DNA of 33,439 nt from Reclinomonas americana ATCC 50394 (taxonomy: Eukaryota > Jakobida > Jakobea > Jakobida), in contig PS015258.1 of the NCBI GenBank assembly GCA_048213135.1, forward strand, positions 1-33,439. Direction: 5' to 3'. The notes beneath the pieces are model-generated. The model was given only the letters and a program-made list of their open reading frames with translations. It had not been told where the DNA came from and searched no databases. The translations under genes and the position numbers were made by a program. This document shows, piece by piece, positions 1 through 10,094 of this stretch. Numbering within the stretch: position 1 is the stretch's first letter; every line of letters starts with the position of its first letter.

Positions 1-219
<219 letters not shown>

Positions 220-231
220 GCATGACTGTCC

Positions 232-440
232 GCATGAGTCTCAATCACTCTGCATCCTTCTGAGTCTGTATGCAGTCATCTCCTCACTCGTCTCTCTCTC
301 TCTCTCTGCGCATGAGTCTCAACAGTCACTCTGCGTTGTTCACAGTCTGCATGCAGTCAGTTCTCTCCCATCACTCGTCTCTCTCTCTCTCTCTGTGTGT
401 GTGTCTCTGTATCGTTTGAGTCTCTGCATGCAGTCAACTC
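232..440. repeat. Degenerate tandem repeat, about 78-80 bp period
   Basis: A unit starting GCATGAGTCTCA, containing a GCAGTCA core and ending in a CT run, appears at about 232-309 and 310-390. A shorter third copy around 393-440 keeps the TGCATGCAGTCA core. It lies upstream of the first gene. I see no gene between 1 and about 576. Confidence 0.7.
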
Positions 441-660
441 TCTCTATCTCACACACACACACACACACACACAAACATGACAGTGTCAGCATCTTGTCAG
501 TTTCCTCTCTTTCTCTCACTCTCTCTCTCTCACCATAACACTCGCATCTTGCACAAAGATAAAAGTGCGTCTCCAGAACGCAGACACCATCACAAGAGGA
601 CAAAGACGAGAGAGAGAGCTCACACAAGTGTTTGTCCTCTCAGTGTTTCTCTTTGCAATC

Positions 661-3600
661 ATGTTGTCTTCGCGATGGAACCGCGTGTTTATGTTTGCAC
701 AAGACATCACTGTGCAGGTGAGAGAGTACGAGTGTGAGTGTGAGTGAGTGAGTGTGTCATGCAACTCACATGTGTGCAGCTCAAGTCGCTCTTGACTGCA
801 ATCTCCATTGTGTTGCTCCTGCAGTTGCGAAGACTGACACACACACACACTCACACACACATACACACACACACACACACAATCACTGACTGCACTCTCA
901 CTCACACACTCCTCACTCACTCACTCTCTCACTCTCTCTCGCACACACACACACCCCTACACACGCACACACACACACTCTCTCTCTCTCTCTCACACAA
1001 GGATGCAATGTCATTGATCACGTATCTCATCATTCATGACGCATCTCTCTCTCTTCCCTTTTCCTTCTCTCTCTCTCTCTCTGAATCTTCTTCTTCTTCT
1101 TCTTCATGCAGGAGCGACGAGGCGATGCAATGCTCGGACTTTAGTCTGTACTTTTGTGATTCACTGAACCGGCCCACCACCAAGGTCATTACCGGTGCAG
1201 AGATGCGCGGTAATCCCAACGTTGAGTGTGGCTCCTTGCGCGCAGTCGTTGCACCGTGTTCTTCACTGACTTGCTGTTCATCTTCCTCCCCCTCCCCTTC
1301 ACCCCCCTCCCCTCCCCTTCACCCTCCTCCTTCATCTTCTCCACTGTGTCCGTGTTCTCGTCTTCTCTTCTCTTCTCTCTTCTTCTTCTTCTCTTCTTCT
1401 TCTTCTTCTTCTCCCTTCTCCCTTCTCCTTCCTCCTCCTCCTTCTCCTCCTCCTTCTCGTTCTCTTCGTCATCCTTCTCCATCGCCCTCTTCTCCTGCGT
1501 CTTCTTCACGTTGCATCTCCTTCCTCCTTGCTTATCTCCCTTCTTCCTTTTTGCTCCTCCTCCTCCGCCCCCTCTACTTCTTCCTCCGTCTCCTCTTTCC
1601 TTCCTTACTCCTTTCTCCTTTCCCCTTTCTCCCGTCTCCTCCTCCTTCTTCTTTTCTCCTCCTCCTCCTCCTTCTCCCTTTTCCCTTTCTCCTTTTTCCT
1701 CCTTCCCCCCTTCTCCCCCTTCTACTCCTTCCCCTTCTCCACCACAGTTCTGCAACGTCAAGGTGGACGTGGCGGCGCTTACGGACGTCTTCATCGCCCT
1801 CGTCGTCGCCAACCAAATCTTCTTCTTCTTCTCGATTCTGTTGAAGACGTTCGGGTGGTTCCAACGATGGGCCGTGTTCATCGGGTGCGTCGTGTGTCGA
1901 TTTTTTCAGTGGCGCTGTCGCTCATCCTTTGCTGCGTCAGTTACGGGATCACCGCGCTGTCACTGGTGTTTGGCATTGCAAAGATCTCCGCCATTTTCTA
2001 CACGCTGCTGCTGGCGCCGGGTTACCACTGCGAGGATCCAGTGGTTTGTTCGCCTTTGCATACCGCGTTGTCTTTCTGTGACGCTCTCTCTCTCTCACAC
2101 ACACCCTCTTTGTGATTATCTGTGTGCGCACAGCTCATCTCAGACCAGTGCTTCAGCTTGCAACTGTCGCTGAACATTACGCAGTTGTACCCCGATATCG
2201 GCTGCACCGCCGCGTCATCATCGCAGCAGTTTTCATGTCCACTGTCCAACGGGCAGCCGTGCACCGCGCAGTACGGCTGCAGCAATGGGTGTGTTTGTGT
2301 GTGTTCGTCTCTCGCATGGTGAGAAAAGGCCTCATCCTGTCCGTGCTTTGCATTCTCTCCCACAGATGCAGCCCGAGGAATGCCCCCGAGGTGAGTCCTC
2401 GCTGTCTGCCTTCCCGTGTCTCGTGACTCTGTGCATCCCTCTTTAATCTCCCTTCCCTCTACAAGGTCTACATGCTCGCCTTCAGCTTCATCTTCAGCAC
2501 CCTGTACATGGCGTACCTGGCCTTCGAGTACCAGCGCCCCATGCCGCCGTCGCAGGCCGGTGTGGCCGCCTGCTGCGGATGCGGCCGCCGTCGGCGTCCG
2601 CACGTGACTCCCGAGCCCAATGTCACCCCGTCGGCAGAGGATGCGCGCCTGCTGGAAACCGGATCTGGCGTGTCGCTCTACTCGGGCACCAGCGCCGCCG
2701 CAGACGCCGAAACGGAGATGGAGAGCCGGCGGAGAGACCTGCAAAGGTACAATGGCGACGACGATGACATTAGCGATCAGTCGTCGATGGAGGGGGAGAC
2801 GACTGGCGACTGGAAAGGCGGCGAGGTGCGAGTGGCCATCACCGTCAAGGAGTTGGAGAAGCGACAGAGTCGTCTCCGAGTGGCCTTTGCGATTGTGCAG
2901 GACGTCAGCGCGCTGTTCAAGCTGGTGATCTCCCTCTCGTCCATGTCGATTCTCCTGATGACTCCAACTGTCAACTGCGGCGCCTTCGGTACGCTGCTGC
3001 CTCCTTCTGGGACCGCTTGGTTGTTCTACTCTCACCTGCTTTGCCAGAGAACATCATCCCGTCGTTGACCATGACACAGTCCGTGTGCTCACCGCGCATC
3101 AACAACATGCCATTTGCTTGTTTCGTCACCGCGCTCTCCAATCGAGTCGTCCTCCTTGTCTTATTTCTTTCCTGCACAGACTCGTTTGTGGTCGCGACGG
3201 CCTGCATCTGCACGATCTTCATGACTGCGATTATTCTGCGATACACTGTGGGTGCGTTGTCGCTGCCGTTTTCCCGAATAACCTCTCGTCCTTGTCTCAC
3301 CCGCCTCTGTGCCACACAGCCTTTGTCAACAATCGTCTTGGTCAGTCGATAGCTCACTCGGCGTCTCTCAATTCTCACTGCGCCCTAACGAATCACTCTC
3401 TTTCTCTCTCTCTCTCTCTCCCTCTCTCCTCCTTCTCTCTCCTCCTCCCTCCTCTGCCTCCCTCCTCTCTCCCTCCTCTCTCCCCCTCCCTCTCCCCCTC
3501 CCTCTCTCCCTCCTCTCTTCCTCTCTCTCTCTCTCCCCCTCTCTCTCCTCTCTGCCTCCCTCTCTCTTTGTCACGCAACACACAGGCGTGGCTCTATTCC

Positions 3601-4084
3601 ACTTGGTCGGCGGCATCGTGCTGGTCGGCATGCTCATGTCCACCTACCTATCCATCGGTTTCCTGCCCATCCACTACAGCTGCAGCGCCAATACCGGCCC
3701 CAAATCCTTCACTGGCCTGTGCGATCACCTGCGCCTCAACGCCTCCCAATACACGTACGGTCAAAATAACGACATTATCGACTGCGACTCGTACTGCGAT
3801 GTGCGACCGTCGCTGGCCACCTACCCGCTCGGTTGGTGCCGATCCGTGTGTACATCATCCCCATCGTTGTTGCGGGACTCTGACGTTTTCCTCCACCTCG
3901 CAGCCGGCATCCTGCTCTGCTCGTTTGCGTACTACCTCTTTGTCGGTGAGCGCGCTGCTACCACGACGATCTCTCCTTTTTCTCTCTCCTCTCACGTCAA
4001 CCTCCTGCAGTGTACCGCTACTGGCGCGAGGCAACCAAGGTCCACCGCCGTCGCTTGCGTGCGGCGCGGAGAAAACAGGAGTGA
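661..4084 (+). CDS. Multi-pass (about 8 TM) membrane protein, family not recognised
   Basis: Fourteen exons join in phase: 661-717, 780-823, 1112-1220, 1748-1884, 1941-2043, 2134-2288, 2366-2390, 2466-2988, 3048-3119, 3180-3251, 3320-3340, 3586-3831, 3904-3945, 4011-4084, giving about 559 aa. The order is: a short N-terminal hydrophobic segment (signal or anchor), two long helices from exons 4-5, a Cys-rich loop (exons 6-7, about six Cys), a helix, then a cytosolic loop of about 130 aa with Arg-rich and acidic stretches (exon 8). Helices in exons 8, 10 and 12 follow, then a second Cys-rich loop with possible N-glycosylation, a last helix (exons 13-14) and a basic tail. I do not recognise the family. 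The start is uncertain: the frame stays open upstream to a possible acceptor at 576, adding another hydrophobic stretch but no ATG. Exon 3 could instead end at 1244, also phase 0. The exon 4/5 junction needs the 56-bp intron 1885-1940. Confidence 0.75.
1221..1747 (+). repeat. Pyrimidine-rich intron of the first gene
   Basis: About 500 bp of almost pure CT/CTT/CCT sequence lies between exons 3 and 4 and ends at a CACCACAG acceptor. Long open frames through it (Ser/Pro/Leu on plus, Glu/Lys/Arg on minus) are compositional artefacts. The neighbouring intron 824-1111 mixes CA and CT microsatellites, and intron 3341-3585 is again CT-rich. Confidence 0.85.
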
Positions 4085-4269
4085 GCCGGTGCTCGTGATA
4101 ATAGTTCAAATAGACCAAGGTTGTTGCTGTTGTTTTCGAGAGAGCAGTAGTGCTTCAATTGGACTTCTTTCAGGCACTTGGTTGTCACTCAAGGCACGAA
4201 ACACACACAGAGTAGATAGAGAACTTGAGAGGAGACAGAAAAAGAGAGAGAGAGAGCCATGCGCTGTAG
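4085..4269. other. Convergent intergenic spacer (first gene / sterol acyltransferase)
   Basis: 185 bp separate the two stop codons. A GA run lies at about 4228-4258. I see no AATAAA on either strand, so polyadenylation signals are not identified. No gene is visible. Confidence 0.6.
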
Positions 4270-6466
4270 TTACACCAGCGCGCGCCACGAGTACGGCAGC
4301 AGCGAATGCCACCACTCGGTAATGGGTCGCGGATTCTTGTGTGCGTGCCACTCGAGCGAGTACAGCACCATCATGAGTCCGTTGCCGCCCGACAGCGACA
4401 ACCACATGAAGACATTCCACCAACGGTTGCGCACGCGACGAGTGAGCCACACGAGAATGACGCCGGGGCCGGCGAACAGTACAAACAGGATCGGGTAGAA
4501 GTAGCCAAAGACGAACGACATGATGAACTCGTGCACAATGGCCGAGATGGCAAAGGCCGCCAGCAGTGCCACCGCGCGCTTCCAGTGCAGCAGCAGATGC
4601 AGGTCGAGATACACGTACTCCTTGATAAAGTCGTGCACCAGGCCGTTCCACTTGCGGTAGAAATCCTGCAAAGAATTACTGCCATGAGAACCATGCCACC
4701 ACCACCACCCGGCACGACAATGCAAAGGAAATAAAACGCACCTCCCACGTCCGCGCATTCCACCAGTCCTCGTAGAACTGGCGGTCGGCAAAGCGCGTCA
4801 GCTCGGCAAACAGGTTCTGCCACGCGTGCAGCACCACGTAGTGCGTCAGGAACATCAGCGCAATGCCGGGGCCCATGTGGGCAAACCACGTCGTCAGGAA
4901 CGAGCTGACATCGGTGATGCGCTCCACCCGTCCGAGTGTCGGCAGTACGGCCTACAGAGCACCGGGAAAAACGTATACAAATGTCACGGCACGGAATGGA
5001 AGAATCAATGGCGAGGAAGACAACTCACCTTGAAGATGAGGAACGTCATGTGCATGGTGGCCAGCGCCTCCAGCACGCGCAGCACGACGGCACCCCAGCG
5101 GATGCGCGCCGTGCGCGGATAGCTGGAGCGGTAGACGAGCGTCGGCACCCACAAAAAGTAGGTGTACAGACGAATCTCCGAGCCAATGTAATGCCACGTT
5201 GCCGGCGTCACTGGCGGCGGCGAATGCTTCATCGTCTTCCACATCAGCTTCTCGCGGAAGTACGCATGCATCTGTGACGCGCCGCCACACACACACACAG
5301 CAGTGTCAGGCTTTCCAACACGCACACGCACAGAAAAAGGAAAAAACCGGGGCGAATCTGCAAACTGCTGCTCACCTTCATGCACAGACGCGCCTGCTCG
5401 GCCAGCAGCGCAGCGGCCAGCGGCGGTCGCGAGTTCAGGTTGAGGACGAAGAACGCGCTGGAGACAAAGGTGGAGAACTGGAACGCAATGTACGTGGTCA
5501 ACCACAACTTCCGCTGCCAGCCGGTGGTGGTGGCGGCCTTGTGTGCCAGCACCAGCACGAGGTACGAGGCCAGATAGAGGCACAACCAGAAGCGCATGAA
5601 TGTCGGCATCATCTCCAGCACCCACTACACACACACGCGTCAGCGCCACCACCTTTCGCGAGTGGTGCGAGTGCCCCGGAGCAAACCTCCAGGAGCGTGG
5701 TATCAATGAGACGCCCGGTCTCCGTGTAGTCGGTGATGAGCACGGAGAGCGTAAAGACAATGAGCGAGGCAATGGCGATGTTGGCAATGGTGCGGAACGA
5801 CTCCTCCTGCAGCATGACCGACAAGACCGATTCCCGCGGCACAAACTCCTTGCGACGCAAGCCGCGTCGCCGCCGCTCCTCGCGCTCCTCCGCATCATCG
5901 TCCTTCTTGTGCGCCTCGTCAGAGGAGGACGCGGAGGAGCCTCCAGAAGAGGACGCAGACACCGTGGCCGACACAGATTCCTTCCCATTGCTTCCGCCAT
6001 TGGCCGTCGCCGTCATCTCCAGCGTCAGCTTCTGCTCCTCTCTGCGCGTGAGACACTGTAGACACACACACGCGCGCGCGTACACACGCACCTGTTGCGT
6101 GCGAGACAAGGACTCTGCGCACTCGTCAGTGAGCGCATGAAAGCGCTCATCGAGAAGCGAGATGGCGTCCTCCTTGGCCTGCTCGATCTTGGCCACCAGT
6201 GTGCGCTGCACTTGCGCCACTGCCTCCGACAGCCTCCTCATTGACTTTCCCAGTGGCGACCATGAGGTATGAAAGTCACAATGCATGCTCACACACACGC
6301 ACAGAGAGAGACACACACACACACTGACCGCTGGTGTCACTTTCGCGCTCGCCTCTGCCATGACGCCTTCTGCGCTGTCTACACGCGCCTCTACCTGTGC
6401 GCTTTTGCGAGACACACTCAGAGAGGCGGTTGCTGAGGACTTGTCACCACGTGCAGTGGTGCGCAT
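4270..6466 (-). CDS. SOAT: Sterol O-acyltransferase (ACAT/SOAT, MBOAT family)
   Basis: Seven exons, all joined at phase-0 introns: 6466-6329, 6244-6092, 6055-5687, 5624-5376, 5271-5029, 4951-4742, 4665-4270, giving 585 aa (human SOAT1 is about 550). The first 220 residues hold a polar Ser/Glu/Arg-rich cytosolic tail, then the first helices. Family signatures follow in order: EQARLCMK across the exon 4/5 junction (about 294-304), PTLVYRSSYPRT in exon 5, FYEDWWN (443-449), KWNGLVHDF with the conserved Asn (about 461), and VHEF with the likely catalytic His at about 499. The end matches the family's YSxEWxA-type tail. The YR-SYPRT and MK-H-RE motifs favour sterol over diacylglycerol acyltransferase. 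By family knowledge it transfers a fatty acyl group from acyl-CoA to sterol in the ER membrane. Exon 2's acceptor (GGGAAAG) is weak. Confidence 0.9.
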
Positions 6467-6832
6467 GCGCGTGTAAAGTGGGGGGAGGGGAGAGTGGCAA
6501 ATGCATGATGGATTTGGACACGTGGGAGGACGCAACAAGCACAAGTTGTCTCGGAAGTGTTTTTCTCGTGTGCTTCTCCTCCTTCTCTTCTTCTTCTTGG
6601 TTAGTCAGCAAGGCAGCAAGCGGAGAATGGCAACGTACGAGCTTGTGACTGCATACGCAACTTCGAATCTGAAGGCGATTGCAATTAATATTGCAGCTTC
6701 GTTGCAAGCTGCTGTTGTCGTCATCCTCACTGTCGAGGCTGCATGAACAACTACGCATCTTGCGCCTCTTTGCACACCTTCCACCTTGACTTCCGGGTCC
6801 ATCGTGTAGGACGATCGCTTTCCATCCAACGC
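6467..6832. promoter_or_regulatory. Divergent intergenic region, probable shared promoter
   Basis: The acyltransferase start (6466, minus) and the fucosyltransferase-like start (6833, plus; alternative ATG 6743) are 276-366 bp apart, so both promoters must lie here or overlap the 5' ends. A G-rich stretch (6480-6490) and TTCTTC repeats (about 6585-6598) are visible. I see no clear TATA box and claim no specific element. Confidence 0.35.
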
Positions 6833-9625
6833 ATGCGAAGTGCTTCCTCCTTCGCCCATGCACCATCGTGGCGATGGCGCCTATGCATACTCGCTCTATC
6901 CACGATCATTGCCATCATCACCATCTCCACTCTTCTCCGACTGCAACGACCAGAAGAAAGCCTCTCCGTCGCGATCGCAGCTGGAGAGACAACGCACCTG
7001 TCACTGTCATCGCCATCGTCGTTGTCAGTGGATGAGTGTGGACGATTCTGCGCAGCATGTGCGTGTCATGATGCAGCAATGTGTGACTCTGATGATGAGT
7101 ACGCGCACTGGCATCGATCAATGATCGCACGACTGCGAGTGGATGCGCGTGACGCGTCGGTGCCGGTGCTGTTGCATCGTGACGATGAGTATCTGGGCTT
7201 GGGCAATCGCATTCATGCGGCGGTGGCGAGCTTCGTGTTGGCCGTGCTCACTCGACGAGTGTTTCTGGTGCGATGGGGGGAGGGAGACAACTCCTGCGTT
7301 CGTCGTGCGTGGTTCGTCGCCGACGTGTACTTGTGTGTTGTGTAGATTGACTGGGAGGCGGGGCAAGTGGAGACAGAGCACACGCACTTCTTCCACTCGG
7401 TGTTTGAGCCGGTGGAGGGTGGCAGCGGTATCGATTGGACCGTGCCGGTGCTCTTCAACAATGTCACGTTGCGTGGCAGAAGGGAAAGCAGTGTGAGAGA
7501 GAGAGACGAAGGCGCTCTCTTGCAACTGCCTCTCTCCCTCTCACCCTCTCTCGTTCTCTCTTCACTATTTCTCCCTTCTCTCCACTGTCTCGGTCTCTTT
7601 TCTCCATCGCTTCTCACAACACTCTGCCTGTCTTGCTTCATTGGCTTCTCATGCTTCCTTCCCTCTTCCCTCTCATGTCACTCCCGTCTTGCTTCCCTTC
7701 TCCCCTTTCGGCGCTCCTCCCTCTCGCTCCTCGTCCCTCTCTGCCTCCCTTCTCTCGTTTCCTCACTCCTCCCTCTCTCTTGTTCCCTTCTTCCCGCAGC
7801 GAGCAGAGTGTGTTGAATACGCATTACTACGGCGAGGCGGCGTTGGCACAGCTCATCTGCGATGATGTGACGAGGTATACGCCCTCACCATGTCGTCCGT
7901 CGTGTTCTTTGTGATCACACTGACGGCATGGTCGACAGCGTGCACCAGCGACGAGTGATGGTGTCGTGGGGCGATCAGTATCACGTCGAGGCCCTCCGAC
8001 ACAATCCCCACCTTCCGTTCCAGCGCGTGTTTGGGCGCTACGGCGATCGCTTGTTCTTTCACGTGATGCGCTCGCTCTTTGCAGTGCGCGCCGAGGTTTG
8101 CTCTCCCGCCGTCCACGATTGTTTCCATCACTGTCTCACCCTCTACGTTCTGCAGATACGACAACGCGTCGACGAGTACCTGTCGACCTCTGTGCCGTCA
8201 AACACATCGCTCGTTGGCATTCACGTTCGCTCCAACTCCATGGTCAGTTGTCTTGCATCGCTCCTCTTTCTCCGACTGAAAAGCACACATGCAAGTGTGG
8301 GTCACATCCTTTTCTCTCCACATTCATTGCCATATACTTTGAGTATTGCAGGTCGCCATTCATCGCTCCTCTTGTTCTTCTGCGTGGGGCACACATCTGC
8401 AACTCGTGGCCCACATCCTATCCTATTTTTCCCTCTCCTCCTTCCTCTCCCTGCCTCTTTTCTTCCCTCGACCTTCTCTTTTTTCATACACACATCCTTT
8501 GCTTTCTTCTCTCCTCTCTCTTCCTTTCCCTGTCCCTCTTTCTCACTCCCTTGCTTTGACTCAGGGCTGGATGCCATTGATCGCTCCTGCATGAGAGCAC
8601 GTGCATAAATCCTTTTCTCTCTCTTCTTCTCCTCCTGCCCCTTTTCTTCCCTCGACCTTCTCTTCTTTTCTTTCTGCGCGATACTCACATCCTTTGCTTT
8701 CATTCTCTCCTCTCTCTTCCTTTCCCTGTCCCTCTTTCTCACTCCCTTGCTTTGACTCAGGGCTGGATGCCTTTGATCGCTCCTGCATGAGAGTACGTGC
8801 ACAAATCCTTTTCTCTCTCTTCTGCTCCTCCTTCCTCTCCCTGCCCCTTTTCTTCCGTCGACCTTCTCTTCTTTTCTTTCTGCGCGATGCTCACATCCTT
8901 TGCTTTCTTTCTCTCCTCTCTCTTCCTTCATCGCTCCTATGTTTTCCTTCCTTTGTTTTCTCTCTCTTCCTTTCCCTCTCCCTGTCCCTCTCCCCTCCCT
9001 CTCCCCACCCCCCCCCCCTCCCTTTGCCTCGCCGCAGGGCAAGCGCGACTACGGCGACAAGCTGACGCTGGCCGACCTGGCCACCTTTCGCCACTGCGTC
9101 GACCGGCTCGGCCGGCACCTGCTACCACTCGACCATCCCGATCGTGTGCGCGTATTCATGGCCACCGACAGCACACTGTTTCGCGACCTTGCGCCGTCGC
9201 TCTTTGGTCACGACAGAGTGCTGCTGCCGGCGCACTCGATCAGCCGCGACTCGGCGCGTGGTTACATGGACGCCTTTGTCGAGCTGGTGATTCTCAGCCG
9301 CGCCGAACAAGTTGCACTCGCACCTGCATCCTTTTTTTGTTATTTCTCTTTCTCATTCTCCCCCCACCCGTCACAGCTGGTGCTCACGGCTGGCTCCACC
9401 TTCTCGGCCGTGGCGGCCGCCTGGAATTCGCACTCGTCACGCCGGCGACCGCTGTGGGTGCTCGATCGCGGAGTGTGCATGCAGGAGCTGAGTGCCGAAC
9501 CTGTGTTTCACAAGTGGAAGCAGACGGCACGAGCCTCCTGTCTGCGTGGCCGCGCGGTGCACGACTGGCACACTCTCAATCAGTGGCGTCGCTTCACGCT
9601 GCAGGAGCGCAAGCCGGCGAGATGA
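6833..9625 (+). CDS. Type II membrane fucosyltransferase-like glycosyltransferase (GT37-like)
   Basis: Seven phase-consistent exons: 6833-7267, 7346-7467, 7800-7874, 7939-8095, 8156-8242, 9038-9310, 9377-9625, giving 465 aa. A short basic N-terminus precedes one hydrophobic signal-anchor (about residues 17-35) and a Ser-rich, Cys-containing stem, the layout of a Golgi enzyme. GLGNRI at 122-127, followed by a hydrophobic helix ending RRVFLIDW, matches the N-terminal motif of plant-type fucosyltransferases. VGIHVR (283-288) resembles the nucleotide-sugar motif I of fucosyltransferases, and MATDS (333-337) and AGSTFSAVAAAW (388-399) fit the C-terminal half. The donor would be GDP-fucose; the acceptor cannot be told. 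An in-frame ATG at 6743 would add 30 residues; 6833 puts the anchor at a usual distance. The 795-bp intron after VGIHVR holds a tandem repeat. Another fucosyltransferase clan remains possible. Confidence 0.7.
7468..7799 (+). repeat. CT-rich intron 2 of the fucosyltransferase-like gene
   Basis: The intron starts with a GTTGCGTGG donor at 7468 and ends TTCCCGCAG at 7799. About 7510-7790 is CT-rich. Phase 2 on both sides supports these boundaries over the nearer GTGAGA at 7492, which would break the frame. Confidence 0.75.
8369..8935 (+). repeat. Tandem repeat of about 196 bp inside intron 5 of the fucosyltransferase-like gene
   Basis: A block ending GGGCTGGATGCC-TTGATCGCTCC followed by a CT-rich stretch recurs at exactly 196 bp (8564 and 8760). 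One complete copy spans about 8608-8803, a preceding copy about 8412-8607, and a truncated third copy about 8804-8935. It is not coding: the flanking exons 8156-8242 and 9038-9310 join in phase without it. Confidence 0.8.
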
Positions 9626-9676
9626 AGTTGATGTAAGAATAAACAAACATAGTATCTACACTTCTTTAGTGGGTGA
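9626..9676. other. 51-bp convergent spacer
   Basis: Only 51 bp separate the stop of the fucosyltransferase-like gene from the stop of the giant minus-strand gene. The two 3' UTRs must therefore overlap or be extremely short. Confidence 0.7.
9638..9643 (+). terminator. Polyadenylation signal AATAAA
   Basis: A perfect AATAAA lies 13 bp after the stop of the fucosyltransferase-like gene, followed by A/T-richer sequence. It is the only good plus-strand polyadenylation hexamer at a gene end in this window. Confidence 0.6.
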
Positions 9677-10094
9677 TTAGAACGCGCCACCCGTCAATGC
9701 ACGGATGCCGTCGGTGGAGATCCAGTCGAGGCAAGCGCAGCAGGAGAAGAGGCCGAGCGTAAGGATTTTGAGCTGCACCCAGACAGAACCACATGTGTGA
9801 GCACACACGCACCAAAACACCTCGCGCGCGCGCACACACACACACACTCACCGGTTCGTTGATGAGTCCGTCCTCCAGCGCCGCAATAAACTGTGTCACA
9901 CGCATGTCACGCAGAGTGCCAACATACACGCGACAGACGACGATGCACACATACCGTGGCCTTCAACACAGAGAACTCGCCATTGGTCTCCATCAGGTTG
10001 GCGCACGTCAGCAGCGTCATGTAGGAGGCGAAGAGACCAATGCCCCACGAGATGGCATACAGCACGTAGGTCATGACGTACGGCAGTGTGCGAT
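9677..10094 (-). CDS. Giant receptor: last three exons, TM4 and TM5, C-terminus
   Basis: Exons 10094-9955, 9890-9852 and 9772-9677. The first encodes LPYVMTYVLY followed by a long hydrophobic helix. The second encodes a short amphipathic stretch and the third a hydrophobic, Cys-containing helix, then a short polar tail and TAA at 9679-9677. The pair LPYV-helix / NEPLKIL corresponds to TM4-TM5 of polycystin-1. Introns 9773-9851 and 9891-9954 carry GTGAGT and GTATGT donors. Confidence 0.8.

Noticed and set aside
1901-1909. Frameshift or sequencing error in a T6 run of the first gene
   Set aside because: A canonical 56-bp intron (1885-1940) restores the frame on both sides, so no error is needed.
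744-2173. Long plus- and minus-strand open frames rich in Ser/Pro/Leu or Glu/Lys/Arg
   Set aside because: They run through CT/CTT introns and change character at splice sites. The real exons of the first gene account for the coding signal.
7492-7497. GTGAGA as donor of fucosyltransferase-like exon 2
   Set aside because: Using it breaks the frame to exon 7800-7874. The GTTGCG at 7468 keeps phase 2 and gives a continuous protein.
8369-8935. CRISPR-like or transposon interpretation of the 196-bp repeat
   Set aside because: The copies are directly adjacent without spacers, there are no terminal inverted repeats or target-site duplications, and they lie within a eukaryotic intron.
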